This document shows, piece after piece, positions 23,001 through 36,800 of a stretch of DNA of 64,000 bases (positions are counted from its first letter, which is position 1; each line of letters starts with the position of its first letter). Location of the stretch: assembly GCA_944472155.2 (NCBI GenBank), contig OX235279.1:115560110-115624109 (forward strand). Direction: 5' to 3'. This DNA is from Trichobilharzia szidati (taxonomy: Eukaryota > Platyhelminthes > Trematoda > Strigeidida > Schistosomatidae). The notes under the pieces are model-generated. The model was given only the letters and a program-made list of their open reading frames with translations. It was not told the DNA's origin and did no database searches. The position numbers were made by a program, and so were the translations under genes.

Positions 23001-25085
23001 TAAGTGCATAGAATGAAATGATATATATTTCATAATAAAGTAGCACCAGGTACCTGGTGTGAAAAAACCTTCTTGAGCGCCATTTACATACAATTTGTAA
23101 GCTACTCGCCTAAATTAAGGACGTGCCGCGTAACAACCTTGAGAAACTATGGTAATAAAGTAATCGAGGCAGATAAACAAACTTAGTCACTCATGTAGGA
23201 CATTCCCGTCAAATTCTCATTTCATTTTCGTCAGTTTCTATAAAGATCTTCACAGCAACGTTTAAAACAGGTGCCCAAATACTCAGCAAATATAAATTTA
23301 AATTGAAGTTATTACAAAACAGTTCGCTAGAAGAATATTGAATTCGGCAATGAAATTCCAAAGCTTACCCCACCTTCCCGACTACTTTTGTTTTTCATCT
23401 TATGACTGCAGGTGTTTTCAGGTCACCACGCCCATTTTGTACTCGTTTATATACTATCCACGCATTATTTTCCCTCGGGTTCTGGTGAGCAACTCAATAC
23501 TCGCGAATTTCGTACTTTTTGTTCCGCGAATGTTATTTTTACTCTTCTAGTTTCTCTGCTATGTGTGACAGACCACAATAGGTCATGAGGTTGATACAAA
23601 TGAACAGCATGTTTTTCCAATGTTCCTTTATCGAAACGCTGTGATTTCATAAACGGAATCCGATTCCCACGAGAAACGTTTACACCACATGGTAAATATA
23701 CACACTCTAGTGCAAGATTCGCGTATGAGCCTTTGATAACATATGTCCATCTGACAAGTGAGGAATGCTTATGAGTTTCGCGAATGGTTCTCAGGATGAA
23801 AAACGCTATATGCGGTGCACATTAAGTAGATCCATTATGTTAGGAAAGGTCTGCTGTGGACATGCTTGAGTGTATGTAGGAAATTATGCAAGACAAAAAT
23901 TTCGAACGTTTACCGAAGACTGGGAACTCCTTCCTCACAACCTAGAAGCAAGGGCTAAAAATCAATTTGGTTCACACCAGCTCATAAAAACGACGCTGGA
24001 TATTAGAAGATGAATGCCGATCATAGCAAGAATCTATTGGTATAAAACATATAAGCGAACAATATTATTTTCAATTCGATTTTCTGTAGGCCTCACTGTA
24101 ATTTACATAGCTATATTTATAAAAAAATTTAGCAGATGACAGTCAGTTTGATCCACAAAATCATTGACAGAATTTAAAGTGTTGTTCGCTTTTATAAATT
24201 TTAACAAAGGAAATATTTAAAGATTCTGTTGATCAGTCCAAATGCATACTTAAGCTCTAAAATCTGAACTAGAGAACAAAAGATGCTGTGATTCCTAAGG
24301 AAATAAAAACACTGATGATATTCATTACAAAATTGCATCCAGCTTGGACAGCTTTTATATTACCTTGAAAGAAAACACTTCGTCTTGAAGCCATTACTAC
24401 ATATTAACGAACATTCCAACATACTTGAACTAGGCAGCATTCTAGTTGTGTTTAGTTAACATATTTATGGCAGCCTAATCTGAGTACATAGCTTGTTTGG
24501 CATCATTATAAAGCTAAAGGGTAGTTGTTTGGTGAAGTACTCATTAGAAATAGATCAGATAACTGAGGGATCTGAGACAGTTTTCAAATTTAAAAAGTTT
24601 GAAAATGTTAGCCCATTTAATCACCGAATATGTGAGTACTTCTCAGAAATCACAACTATTTATTACAACATGGATTTTGCAGTCAAAAATAAATAAAGCC
24701 TTTTGGAGCATTATACATGTAGAACTTGCACAACGTTGTAGATTCACTGAGTACTTTTCTACAGTTTGAAGTCACCCTTTTATATGGAGCCCTTTACATC
24801 ACAGTGTCATAAAAAATGATAAATTAGAAATAACTGCCATTCTTCCCTCCTAGCGGTAACGATAAGCACACTGAATGAAGTGTTCCAATTGCGTCTAAAA
24901 TCAAAATGGGCGGAAAATCTATGCTTTCGGGATAAATTTGGAGAGTTTTATATTAAAACAATGTAACACCGAATTTTACTTATTCTTAATGGACCGTTTT
25001 GATGTGTTCTGAAGATCTTTTGATGTAGTTAATTGGAATTATATACTGTAATACTACATGAACCTACCGACAAATTCTCATTCTG
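20041..25085. other. 5-kb stretch with nothing recognised
   Basis: No gene, RNA or named repeat could be supported. Short open frames at 21637-22102 (minus), 22626-22850 (plus) and 23338-23650 (both strands) have no recognisable motif. Unlisted ancient repeats are likely. Confidence 0.4.
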
Positions 25086-25089
25086 GATT

Positions 25090-25320
25090 GTGTGCGCCGG
25101 TGGCGCAGCCGCTAGGACGCTCGCCGATCATGCACATGGTCCGGGGTTCGATCGCCGGCCGAGGCACACCTTAAAATCAATAAGCCAGATATGAAGCTGG
25201 TAAATAGGAAAGGTTGGGTATGACGCTAGCAAACCCATCCTGCTACAGAAACTTCCAGCCTCTAGCTTGAAGCCCAATGTTCCACTAGAAACGTGAAGAA
25301 ATAAAAATAGACAAAATCTT
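25090..25320 (+). mobile_element. tRNA-derived SINE, second type
   Basis: The head has A box GTGGCGCAGCCGCTAGGACG and B box GGGGTTCGATCGCCGGCC between GTGCGCC and AGGCACACC. The body (AGCCTCTAGCTTGAAGCCCA region) differs from the 6478 and 19250 copies and matches the inverted copy at 27255-27500. A-rich end near 25310. Confidence 0.8.
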
Positions 25321-25514
25321 TCAAGACATAATAATAAGCAGTATTATCTATCAGCATGCAATACTTCTCATTTCAAAATTATACCATGATTACACCTGAC
25401 CGTAAACTTCAAATTCCCCCATAAGTGATTGTTAATAATAGATAACAGTTAACTTTGCTGTTACAGACAGAGTGGCATCCAAATACTTTTAAGTGAAAAA
25501 CAGATATTCACAGG

Positions 25515-25860
25515 CCTGCTCGCGAGCTTAGGAGGGGCAAAGTACAGTGTTCGCAAACGCAAGTTGTTATCCCCCAATTCCTATAGTATTTGTTCATCTT
25601 CGATCAAAGACAAATGAAAATACCAGATTGATCGTCCAAAATTCAAGATACATTTCGAGGTTAGAATCATAGTATGATGATGATTGCTTAGCTACCTAGA
25701 AATCGTGTACGACAGAGCCCCAAAAGACGTGGTTGGTTGACCACGAGCCTAACGAGTCAACTTAAAAAGTGAAGGTCAGCACCCAATGTTGAGTGATGAA
25801 TTCTATAGGCTAATAATTTCGGGAAATTACTTACGGTTATATACTCATACCAGTCAGTCA
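25515..25860 (+). repeat. Dispersed repeat, candidate solo LTR, copy 2
   Basis: Similar to the reverse complement of 8075-8480. Shared blocks are ACGCAAGTTGTTATC, CCAGATTGATCGTCCAAA, GGTCAGCACCCAATGTTGAG and AATAATTTCGGGAAATTACT. No coding sequence is attached. Ends not defined. Confidence 0.4.
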
Positions 25861-25919
25861 CATGTGTGTGTTATTATGCTTTGTTTCTTTACTGCTGTTC
25901 ATGATATCAAGTTCGTCAC

Positions 25920-26110
25920 ACAGTGAGATCTGAAATTTCAGTTTCAAAAGAAACTGTGATACAATTTCACCTTAAACTGCGTAACTGGAAAAGAAATGAG
26001 AATTTGACTCCATGCACTACCAGTCTGCCCAAGTAGCTGACCAGAATTAAGGCATTAAGAACTGAATAGGCTCTATGAGCTGAGGTCACGAAGCAGTAAC
26101 AGGGCCTTCA
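25920..26110 (+). repeat. Dispersed repeat shared with 32870-33130
   Basis: Both regions share the order: a heat-stable-looking purine tract, TTTCACCTTAAACTGCGTAA (here) against TTTCACCTAAAACTGTGTAA (there), then ACCAGTCTGCCCAAGTAGCT against ACCAGTTCGCCAAAGTAGTT. The element type is unknown. Confidence 0.4.
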
Positions 26111-27254
26111 GGTGTAAATACATTGTTTTCAATTGATCTGACTATTGCAATTTCTTCCCATTAATACGGTTTACTGTTTCCAATCGATTAGATCATTCTC
26201 ATTCATGTGCTGGTATTTTTGACCAGCCTGAGTAATATCTATTGTGATTGTTAAATATTAAAGCGAATATTTATATACACGACAATGCAGGCTCAACAAA
26301 TTATTGGATTTAACTAACACCAACTAATAAGTTTGAAAACTCATACTGCGATATTCAGACATACTCCAATAAGTAGGATGAGATTATATTCAAAAATTAA
26401 CGATAGTGGAGATGGTGACCGACTGGACATTTGTATGCTTAAAATCCAGCATCTATCCACAAACACATTGAACTCTATGGTTGGGTGATAGATTTTTACT
26501 TGAAAATATATGGAAAGCATTCTTTATGGAGAGAATCGTAAGAGGTGCATGCAAATGCCATGCTGAGAATATCCTAAAATACTCTAAGGAGTCTAAATCT
26601 ATGCAAGTTAAAATTGAAGCTAAAAACTACTAGTTGGATGTATATATCAGGATCTATGCGAGGAGATAATATTTCAAAGTCACTAGTTAGGACTACAAAA
26701 TCACTAAGAATAACACCAGCACAAGGTTATTCTGATAATCCAAACACTTTCAGATTATTTTAAATAATTAAGAAATCATTGTGATTCAGTGCTCAAATTA
26801 TTACGGGAAATTCGTGAAAACTGTGACTTGCATACTAACACATCATCATTAGTAGTCCGCCGAAGTTACTTAACCGACAGACACCACTGTCGTAGGCGCG
26901 ACCTAAACGACTGTTTCAAACGTTGTATATGATAAGCAAAAGAAGAAGCTGCTTCGTAGAATTTCCAACAATGCAAGACGAGACTTCACCAAAAGGGATG
27001 CTTGTCAATTAACCAATTACATTTTCCTGCAAACAGTAGAAATTAAACTATGGAACTAAATATTCCGGGCATATACTTCGACTACACACAAGAGCACACC
27101 TGAACTGACAGAAACGTGCAAAAGCCCTTCTACAAATATCTTTGAATATACTACAAATGGGCCAAGAACATGCAAACTTTCAGAGGGCGGGGGGCTACAT
27201 ATCAGCTTAAATTCACAATTAGTCAGTGTGATTATAATGAAATTTCGGTTGGAA
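26111..27254. other. Nothing recognised
   Basis: AT-rich intergenic sequence downstream of the SLC30A9 stop. No supported feature. Confidence 0.4.
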
Positions 27255-27500
27255 TGTTTTAATATACCTTTTTTTCCTTCACGTTCCCCAGTGGAACACA
27301 GGGCCTCAAGCTAGTGGCTTGAAGTTTCTGTAGCAGTGTTCATTTTACAGGATGGGGTTGCTAGCCTCATGCCCAACCTTTCCTCTTCAACAGCATTATT
27401 TCTGGCTTAGCGGGGTAAAGGAGTGCGTCGGCCGGCGATCGAACCCCAAACCATGTGTATGTTCGGCAAGCGTCCTAATCGCTATGCCACCAACTCATTT
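27255..27500 (-). mobile_element. tRNA-derived SINE, second type
   Basis: On the minus strand the B box is GGGGTTTGGGGTTCGATCGC-like, upstream of a body matching 25090-25320 (TAGCTTGAGGCC region). It ends in a plus-strand T run at about 27268, which is the 3' A tail. It lies just beyond the SLC30A9 3' end. Confidence 0.75.
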
Positions 27501-27628
27501 TAATATACTTTAGTCCTCACAAATTGTCACAGTTGACTCCACTTTTCCTACACCTCCAAGCATGATTTATTTGTATTGTAACTGATTGTACCACTCAAAT
27601 ACACAAAAATTTCTTGATTTTAAAATAA

Positions 27629-27634
27629 TTTATT
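27629..27634 (-). terminator. Candidate poly(A) signal for SLC30A9
   Basis: AATAAA on the minus strand about 185 bp after the SLC30A9 stop codon. A second one lies near 27550. Which is used cannot be told. Confidence 0.4.
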
Positions 27635-27818
27635 TAGTATGGTCATATATGGAGTTCTGTAGATTTATAGTGAACAGTTCATGTTTATGTATATTTACAT
27701 TTTCATTTGCACATCAACAAAGTACAGCATTCACTGAAAATCACAGAAAAGCTACAAAATATACAGAAGAGGAGAATATAATGACAAAAGCGGGATGAAA
27801 TCTCAAAAGAAGTCGCTT

Positions 27819-27863
27819 TCAGTTAATCTCAATATCGATATGAGTGACGTTCGGAAACTCTTT
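27819..27863 (-). CDS. SLC30A9: SLC30A9 exon 11 with stop codon
   Basis: 45 bp after acceptor CTCCTTTGTAG: KEFPNVTHIDIEIN and TGA at 27819-27821. It matches the RNPEVRHVDLEIL end of human ZnT9. Confidence 0.88.
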   Translation of the reverse strand, partial: KEFPNVTHIDIEIN

Positions 27864-30800
27864 CTACAAAGGAGAAACAAATAAACAAACAAATGAATAC
27901 AGAGAATAACTGTGACTACACAAGCAAATGTTACACTGTTCATTTTAAGTTACATACATTCATACTACGTAAGTGTAGACTAACGGAGTAGCCAAAAATA
28001 AATTACATGACTGCCACAGATAGGAGAGTGTACATGGAAATGCTTGCGATCTATACAAATCTCCAAGCGGAGAGTTGCCTTATATAATAAAAAAGAAAGC
28101 CACTTGCAATTCCATGCAGTTGGCAACGACGGCTGGAGAAGATAAGAGATTGGTTAACGGATCTTTATCAGGGGAAACCAAATAATGTTTATACATTTTT
28201 AGCCACATTAAAGTTTGGCTAGGTCAGCAGAGGATAAATTACTGTGATTGACTGGTGACTAGTCCATGGGTAAACAAGCTGTCCAACGAGATTATTTCAT
28301 GTCCACAAAGTGAACTAAATCCAGATTTGCGTAATAGACACTTCTACTTTTGCAGTCATTCACTTAATATATATTGATTTCAATTTCAACCGTTTCCTAT
28401 CGATCTACGGCACAATAATATACTACCTGGCTTCTCAAACCACGTAGATGGAGAGGGGTTCGAGTCCATGAACCAATGATTGGAATTCGACCACCTGAAC
28501 CAATGAGCCGAGGCTTCACGGGTTAATATATGTAGCATTACGGCAACATTTACGAAATCTTCATTAGAAAACAATAGTTCACTGGTAACTAACAGTAATA
28601 ACCTTTGGACCATTACAACACTTTGGTGATTAGCGATAAAAGCTGAAAAATTACATACTGACGAATGATGATTATTTCAGCCGAGTTTAATAAACCAGTT
28701 AATACCATTGCAATAATGAGATCCACCAAATATATTAGTAAACGAGGATACGATGTAACCATTGCGACAGAAATAAGTTGTGTGAAATAAGCGAGTGATG
28801 AAAAGTGAAGCGCATCAATCTACGATAACTACAGATAGGTACACTCGAAACAGTTTTTCTTTGTTATCTCATTAGAGTTAAATTAACATTAGTCATTATT
28901 TGTTTACTTATAAACTAATCAAGTTACATTACTTTGATGAATACGGGGGTTATTAAGAAGCAACACACGAATACAATACATACCTTAATTTTTTCTTCAA
29001 TCTGATTAATTTCTGCTCCAAGTGTATTCACCAAATTATCGCCATGCTTTAACATGAAATGAGCCAACTGTTGCTCAGTTTTCACATTTTGCACCTCCTA
29101 AAAATAAGCGAACATCAACAACAGAAGTAACTATACATCAATCTTAGGATTTTACACTGCGTAAAATCATGAGTGCTTCAGTATTTTTAGCGTCTGCTAT
29201 TAATTAATACCCGTCACAAAGGCTATTCTCCTTGAGGAATATCAAGACACCGCCTTCCTCAGTGAGCAATGTTAGCTGACATACAATTAAGTTAGAAAAG
29301 AGTTATGGGTGGCCAAACGAAAACCTGGCATCAATCCATAAAGTCTTTGACAGTTGGTTTCATACACCTAGGGAGGTGCAGACTGCCAGGTTCGAGTCCT
29401 CCGGAATCTAAGGACCAATGGTTTGAGACTGTTAGTCACATGACTCAAAATATTTCTCGATTGCGCAGATGCAATCACTCAGATCCATTAGGTCTTCATG
29501 TTATTCCACTTTACTATTGTTTCTTCCGTACATTTCTGCTCAATTAGTTCTTTCGAATTTTTCTTTTCTTTCTCTTTGTGTGCTACATTAGGTGTGGCAA
29601 CTTGAACTGCTGCACTTCTGTGCAAACTTCTACGCTGAAACTCAGTCAGTCAGTGAGACTTGACGCAACGAAATTCGAATGCTACTGACCCTTATATCCA
29701 AAGGAAATGTGAAACTACACCACAAAAGAGAGTCTATGTAAACAGAAGATCGATACTCAAGAAACGAGGAATAAACAAAATAACTCATACAGAATATTCA
29801 TAACAAGAACATGTGAAATATTATAGTGGAGACCTGTGGTGAACGTTTTTAACTTAAGATACCACTCGAGTTTAAACGAGGAGACTTGCCTGACGTTCCT
29901 GTCAAATGTCTTGACAATTCTTTTAATCAAAGATTCGACAGTTGAACAAAAGATAAAGTGGAGTATAAGTGCAGATTACTTACATGAAGCAGGTCATCCA
30001 ACGATAAAGTCTCTAGATAACGTTTAGTTAGTTCACGACCATCAATATCTACTTCTGCTTTGAATCGTATCTCTTCACCGCCAATCATTGTAGCTTTAAT
30101 GTCATACGTCCCACGGATAATTTTCACATTATCTATTACACGCATAATAGCTTCTTGATTTTCAACAGGAATAGCTCTAAAAGATAATATGGGTAAATCC
30201 AAAACTAAGATGTAATTTGTTTAATGTGTTAACACAATGAAATTTTGACATCAACGATTATTACTTCAACGTTTACTAAAACTATTAATAGGCTGTAGTT
30301 GGTTGAATAATCTGAACACAAGTAGAAAACTAATGTAAGTGTAGGACTTGAGCCCTGTGGCAGAGTTTAATTCCATTTTAGGTACGTTTATATGATTTAA
30401 CACAATGGTGCAGTATTAATCACCGAATGGCGTTTCGAGCAAAATTAATTACTCATAATCATATCAAGATTAGTAATGAAAATGATAAAGATAATACGAA
30501 TAATATGAAATTCAAAGCCTGTGTAGTTGAGGGAAGAAAGGAAGTGGTTCTAAGTCGGGTTCTCAATGAGGCTAACATTAAGGTGGCATTTAAACTAGTC
30601 AACTCTCTGAGATAAACTTTCTCGGCTTGAGGACTCGATACATCGTATTAAGCAAAATGATATAGTTGATCAAATACCATGTAATGACTGAGGTTAAATA
30701 ACCTAGAAAAAAACTTGGGCACTATGGCAGAGTATAACTCCATTATGGATAAGATCCTATTTTGATAAATCACACAGTGTTATACAGTAATATAAACTGT

Positions 30801-33800
30801 ATTATTATAACACTGTGATTTATCAAAATAAAATATTATCCATAATGGAACCTAGAAAAAAGCTCACCTATTGCATTGCATTCACTTGCATGTAGTCGAG
30901 CAATAGGGTGGGACAGGCTGGAAGTATTAAAAAGTAATATAGTTAGGAGGAGAGAAAAGCTAATCACTGGATCTTTGTTTATCGGATGAACATCAAACAA
31001 GTGAAATTGAAATGATACAACGCCTATACCAGAGAAATGGAAAATTGCATCAAACAACAAGGGGAAGAGTGAGAAGAAATGTACCCCATAAGGGAAATTA
31101 TGAAGCAGTGTGACTAAACTGATATGATTATGAGCGATAAATTCTGCTTGGAACGCCATCCAGTTAATAATACTAAATCATTGTGATAAATCAAATGAAC
31201 TTATCTAATATAGAGTTGAAAAACGAAGACACGCTACGCAGATGTCTCCTCCTAGTTCAGCAATTTCAGAAGCCATTAAACTACACAATATGACGAGTAC
31301 AGGTCTCATACGACGCATGCTATTGTTCACAACATATTTTTATACTTTAATCAATATGTGATATGAAACAATTTATAACTAACACGATTAACTTCTTAAA
31401 TTTCTCACTACTAACTGAGTTTCTTCTTTAATTCAGAAGTATATGGCTGTTACTTCACTGAAGAGTTTGAAAATAATAACAGTAGCTTCATTCGTTTGTA
31501 CACATTATGAAATCCTAAGCGTGTTAAATTGCGGAATATTTACTCTTCCCAAGGAAAGCTTTAGGTAAAGTACGAATCCACAGCACATTACTTAACGCTA
31601 TACTGTTTAATTTGGAGCATGCTCCAAATCCTCAACAAATATATATGTTTACATCTCCTCCATGCAACACTCGGACGCCGAACTCATCGTTCCGCGTGAC
31701 GTCACTGAACGGTCTCCACAGCATTAGTCCAATTCACCTCCATTTCCTTTCCGCTTATTTGTTAGCCAATAGTTCCTTAGTCGGTTTGTTGCCAGAGTTC
31801 CTTGTTCCTTATCCTTTCTGGTCATCTTCAGCACGGAGAGAAGACAACTATTCATGGAAGTCTGCAGTGACCTGTTTGAAATGCTTTTTGTGACATACGA
31901 GCCGAGTCTCTAAACCATATAGAAGCACTGACTTGATAATATTAGTGTTGCAAATCAAAATCTTGTTATTTATGCCAAAAGCAGATTTCCAGACTGATTT
32001 CAGATCAGTGAAGGTCTATCTTGCTTTTCCAATCCTACCTTTTTCATCTTCATCTACATCACCTCTAGTTGAAACGAGGCTACTTGGATAAGTGGAAGAG
32101 ATGAACTTCAAATCTCTCACATTGGTGATGGACTGGTGTTTGTTGTTGTTAGTTCAGTATCTTCATCACCTATGCCTTCTCTACGTTCCCTTGAAGTGCT
32201 GTCATCGTTGCTTCTTCTGCCAACTTGGTGGCATTTACCTGCAGATTTTCGAGTATGTGTGGCGTTAGACATATCTTTTTGGAACTGCCGACAGTGTTAT
32301 TAAATCGTACAAACCATAAATGAATTCCAAATGACTGTTTCTGCCTGCAGTTATCGCGGGTCATAAGAAAGTTTGCTATTCCACATTATTTTCGACATTC
32401 ATCGCTTCACCTGAACAGGTTATCTTAATCCCGACGCAGTGAATGACAACGACAAACTTAAAGATAATTTTCATGACTCAGACTACTGATTACTATGTTT
32501 ACCATCAGACCGAACATCTCAGTTTACTTTACTTGAGAAAATGAGTATGCTAAATTAACGAGTTGTATTTGTACTGAAATAAGAAAAGCAACAGATTAAC
32601 AAAGTTAAATGAACACCCGGTGAACACCCATTAAAGCTGTGCATATAAGAATGTGGAAAACTTTTACTTACACTAAGCGGAAAATTATTCTCAAAAAGGG
32701 GTTAGTAAAGTTGGTAATCACGTCTATAATTTGCTGTTACACCACCGAATTACCTGTTGCTGAAAAACAACACACAAGTTGGCTTAAATTTGCAATTTAC
32801 ACAGTTCAAGATGAAATTTCACCAGTTTCCTTTGGGAACTGAAATGATTCAGACCACAGTTTGCGATCTACTTCATACCATAGATCACAATCAGGAAAGC
32901 AGGGATAAATGCATGCTGATTGAGATTGGTATGTTATATACCACTCATATCAACCAGTAGCGCCGAGGTTTCACCTAAAACTGTGTAAACTGCACATGTG
33001 ATTTATCGTGTTACCAGTTCGCCAAAGTAGTTAGCTAAAATCGGGTGTTTTGAACTGATCCGGTTCTCCGAGTTAAGTCGAACCAGGTACACCACTGATG
33101 GCCTAGGCCCCGAACGAGTGAAACAGCCATGCGATGTCTAGGTTACTTTGATAGTTTGGCTAGCAAGCACTGCTAATTGATGTGCGTGATATCTAACTAC
33201 TCATATCAATTATTCAGTGGTATACAGTGTCAAATACATACGCTAACTACTGATTGTTCAAGCCGACATCATAACTGGAGATTACTAATGGTGTGTTTTG
33301 GCAACACTTATTAAGATGACCGCATTTCTTCCATAAATTCATGATAATACAACCTACCTTCCAATTAACATTTCGGTATTCGTATGTATAATTAGACCAG
33401 CAACTGCAGCAAGAATCCCACTAACGCATATCCCTCCAATTGCATCCGGCAACACATGCCCAGTATACGCAGTTGCAGCCATAGCAGAACCTGCCACCAG
33501 GACACCAATAACTGCGGCCAAATCTTCCAGCAAAACCATACTGGTGCTTGGATCAACTCCTGAAAACAGCCAATGCCTGACAGAATCAAAGTTTAGACGT
33601 TTTGCACTTTTTGCAGCCTCACGATACGCAAATGCCAATGTGCCTTTAAAGAAAAGTATGGCAAAGATAATTACAAGGATATTCAGGAAAATTAGAGAAA
33701 TGAATATACAAGAATTTACGATAAATTGATTCAGATAGGAAGTCTTCTTTCTAAACTTGCTTTCGACCTTAAATGTGTTAGCATACAATTTTTTGTTGAG

Positions 33801-36800
33801 GCAAATGTTGTAAAAATCATCACATCACAAGCTGTGAATATGTTGGAAATAATGCAGCATGAGGTAAGAAATATACAAATAAACTAATCAGTTTTCTTGA
33901 GGAATGTCAACCTTGAATGAACACTATACTGGCATTAATGAAACTCAGAAATGTCTAAAACGCTGATTAAGACAGTTGATATAATTATGACACCATTGTA
34001 AACAATAGAGCTTGATTACCAAAGTTTTCGTAACCCTAAATATCCTGATCTGATCAACAACAAATACCACTAGGTGAACATTACACCAAAACTGCTTAAC
34101 ACAGCTTATTTAATGAGTGGATTAAGCCATCATTCTGCTTAGATCTCATAGTGACTGTATGTCAGAAAATCGAAATAACTCTAAGTAAACTTATTTTACA
34201 TAAACATTTGTCAGAAGGAACGAAAAAAAACATTTCTATACATAAAAACTAGTATGATATACTGTGTTGACAAAGAACTCACTCCCTTCAGATAGAAGCG
34301 ATCCAAGCATAACCATTAGGCCCTGAGTGAGAAAGACAAAATAGAAAAGACTAGGTCAATACGAACATACTAGAGGGAATCTATCATAAGTATTTGTTAA
34401 TAATATCGAGTTATTAAGATCAAAAGTAGTATAGTTCGAAAGCATGTGTAAGTAATAATATGCAAAGAAATGTATTACAATATTGAATATCAGATAAAAT
34501 TAAGAGTTTATGCGACAAAGATAGTTAAAACGATAGCAGGTTCTAAAAGTTTTAGAGGCAAGGGTAAATTGTCAGATTTCGACAATCAGGTAATGACGGT
34601 TAAAGTAACGAGTTCCTGACCTGAGGATGATAGAATAAAAAGTATATATGAAAAACCTACATCGTTTGGTCAGCATACTTATTTTTAGAGTTCCATACGT
34701 CTGAAAGCTTAAATGCAATTTAGAGCAACAGTAATCCACCCTAATGGCTGTACTGGCAAGATCTGAAAAGCAAGACAACTTCAATAATTTGAAATCAGCG
34801 TGAAAATCTGCCGCACCCAACATTAAGAGTAAGATTCGGATTGTCAGTTAGCGCTTCTATATATGATTCAGAGACCGGGTGAGGGCATCACCAAAAGCTT
34901 TCCTAACCGGCTTCACGCTTTTATCAACAGCTGCTTTCATTCGACACTGAAGAACAGATGGCTGGTCAGGAAGGATTAGCAACAAGGAAGTCTGACCACG
35001 AACTAACAGATAACCTATTGCACAGTAAATATGCCTAAGAAAATGGACATGGATCCGGCATACACTGAGAAGATCGTTGAGTGACGGCGTGAGCTAGCCC
35101 CCCCAATGGAAACCAAATAGGAAATGGCAAGTTGGGCATCCGATTGTGACATGGGGTTGTGTGGAAAGCAAATGAGAATTTGTGAAGCCAGCTAAAGAGG
35201 ACTACTGAAAACAGGGCGAAATGGAGATGTTCTGATGAAGTCTTATATGTTTCACTCACAACCTAAACGAATAATAACAGTTTGTCTTATATAAAAGAAG
35301 CTAAACTTATGTTTTCAGAAGAAACCTTGGTCATAATTACTTGATTACAAAAATTTGACAATTCTCATTTCCCATAAGGTCATTTGAAAGCCTATTATTA
35401 TTTTAACTATCTTTATTTGTCTCATAAATTTTCTTCATAGTGTTATGTAATATTCAATTGAGAAATACATTTTAAAGAGTATGTGTTAATAGACAGTTTG
35501 ACTTTCTTTTAAAAAGAATGCATCCATCGATCAATAGTTTTCGAATAGTCGAAAGTCTGTAAACTACGCACAAACACCAACCAAAAGTTCAAATAACTGA
35601 AATAAATAATTATTTAATTAACCCAAATATCTTTAAAGTGTGAGGTGTTTACACAGTTGTGCTATACAGTTTGTCATCTGCGTTCCGTTATTGCAAGTTA
35701 ACACATATAAACAGACTAACACGACAAGTTTATGAATGAAATGACGATAGATACAATAGCTACATAAATGCTCCAAACATTTCACTTAGAATTATCACAC
35801 TTATAGAGTTCAAAAATTAGTTCTTCAGTTGAATGTCAATTGCAAATTAATTCGGGATTCTCTATAGTAATTCCAGAATTAGTCTTTTATAACCTCATGA
35901 CCACTAAACAGCACTCATACATACCAACATATTCAATTCAAGGTGAAGGAAAAAAACATTGTTTGATATTAAATAACATAATATATTTCAAAATATAGCG
36001 TAAGAAATGTTACACAGTAGTGACACTGAGTAGCAATTGCACTATATGGTGAATCAGTGAAGTTACGAATCACACAGCATTTAATGTAAGATTGGTCCCA
36101 AAATTATACTACGTTTTTTCTAACAAACCTGACAACCCAGGGTTGTATTTTTCCACACATACTAGATATACACTTCTGAAAAGCTACGAATACAACGAAG
36201 CAGATATCCACTAATACTTAGTTTCAAATAGTCCCTCTGACGCAATTTATCTTAACTACCAAAAATTATAATTCATTGACAGAGTTACGAAGTTCACGAT
36301 GAGATATCAAAGCCTGAACGGCACCAAATAATTCACATCTACATCCAGAGCTGTTAATCTTATACCATCTAGTTCAAAGAACATAGATCGAGTTCATTTG
36401 ATGTGGGTACCACTAATATAGGGAAATCAATAATAAAAGGCTGCACAGAACTCTACGTCATCTACCTAAAACAAAATATGGTATTCACGAAGAAAAACGT
36501 GAACCGGTGGTTTTCAGAGTGAATTACACTTTCTAACTAACACTAATTTAGGAAATAAGATAGTATTGTTGAAGCTGAAAATATAAAGCAGTGTGACATC
36601 AATGAATCAGTCAAGCTGATTTCAATTGACTAAGAAACAATCTACCATGCTATAATCCAATCAGCAAATTAGCGTTGTGACCAAGTCTAAGCGTCAAAAG
36701 TTTAGGTGTTTTCGACTCGCTGTGGAATGAAGACTTAAAACTTTTAAAAGACTACTCTATACTTTATGCGTATTGGAAATCCCTCAAAGTAAGGAAAATT

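Noticed and set aside
25090..25170. tRNA gene
   Set aside because: A and B boxes are present, but the cloverleaf is not complete and the same head recurs with repeat bodies at 6.5, 19.3 and 27.4 kb, so it is a SINE head.
33354..33788. SLC30A9 exon 8 extended to the upstream ATG at 33788
   Set aside because: The part beyond 33643 does not fit the family, while the AG at 33644-33645 joins in phase with the microexon at 34283-34322.
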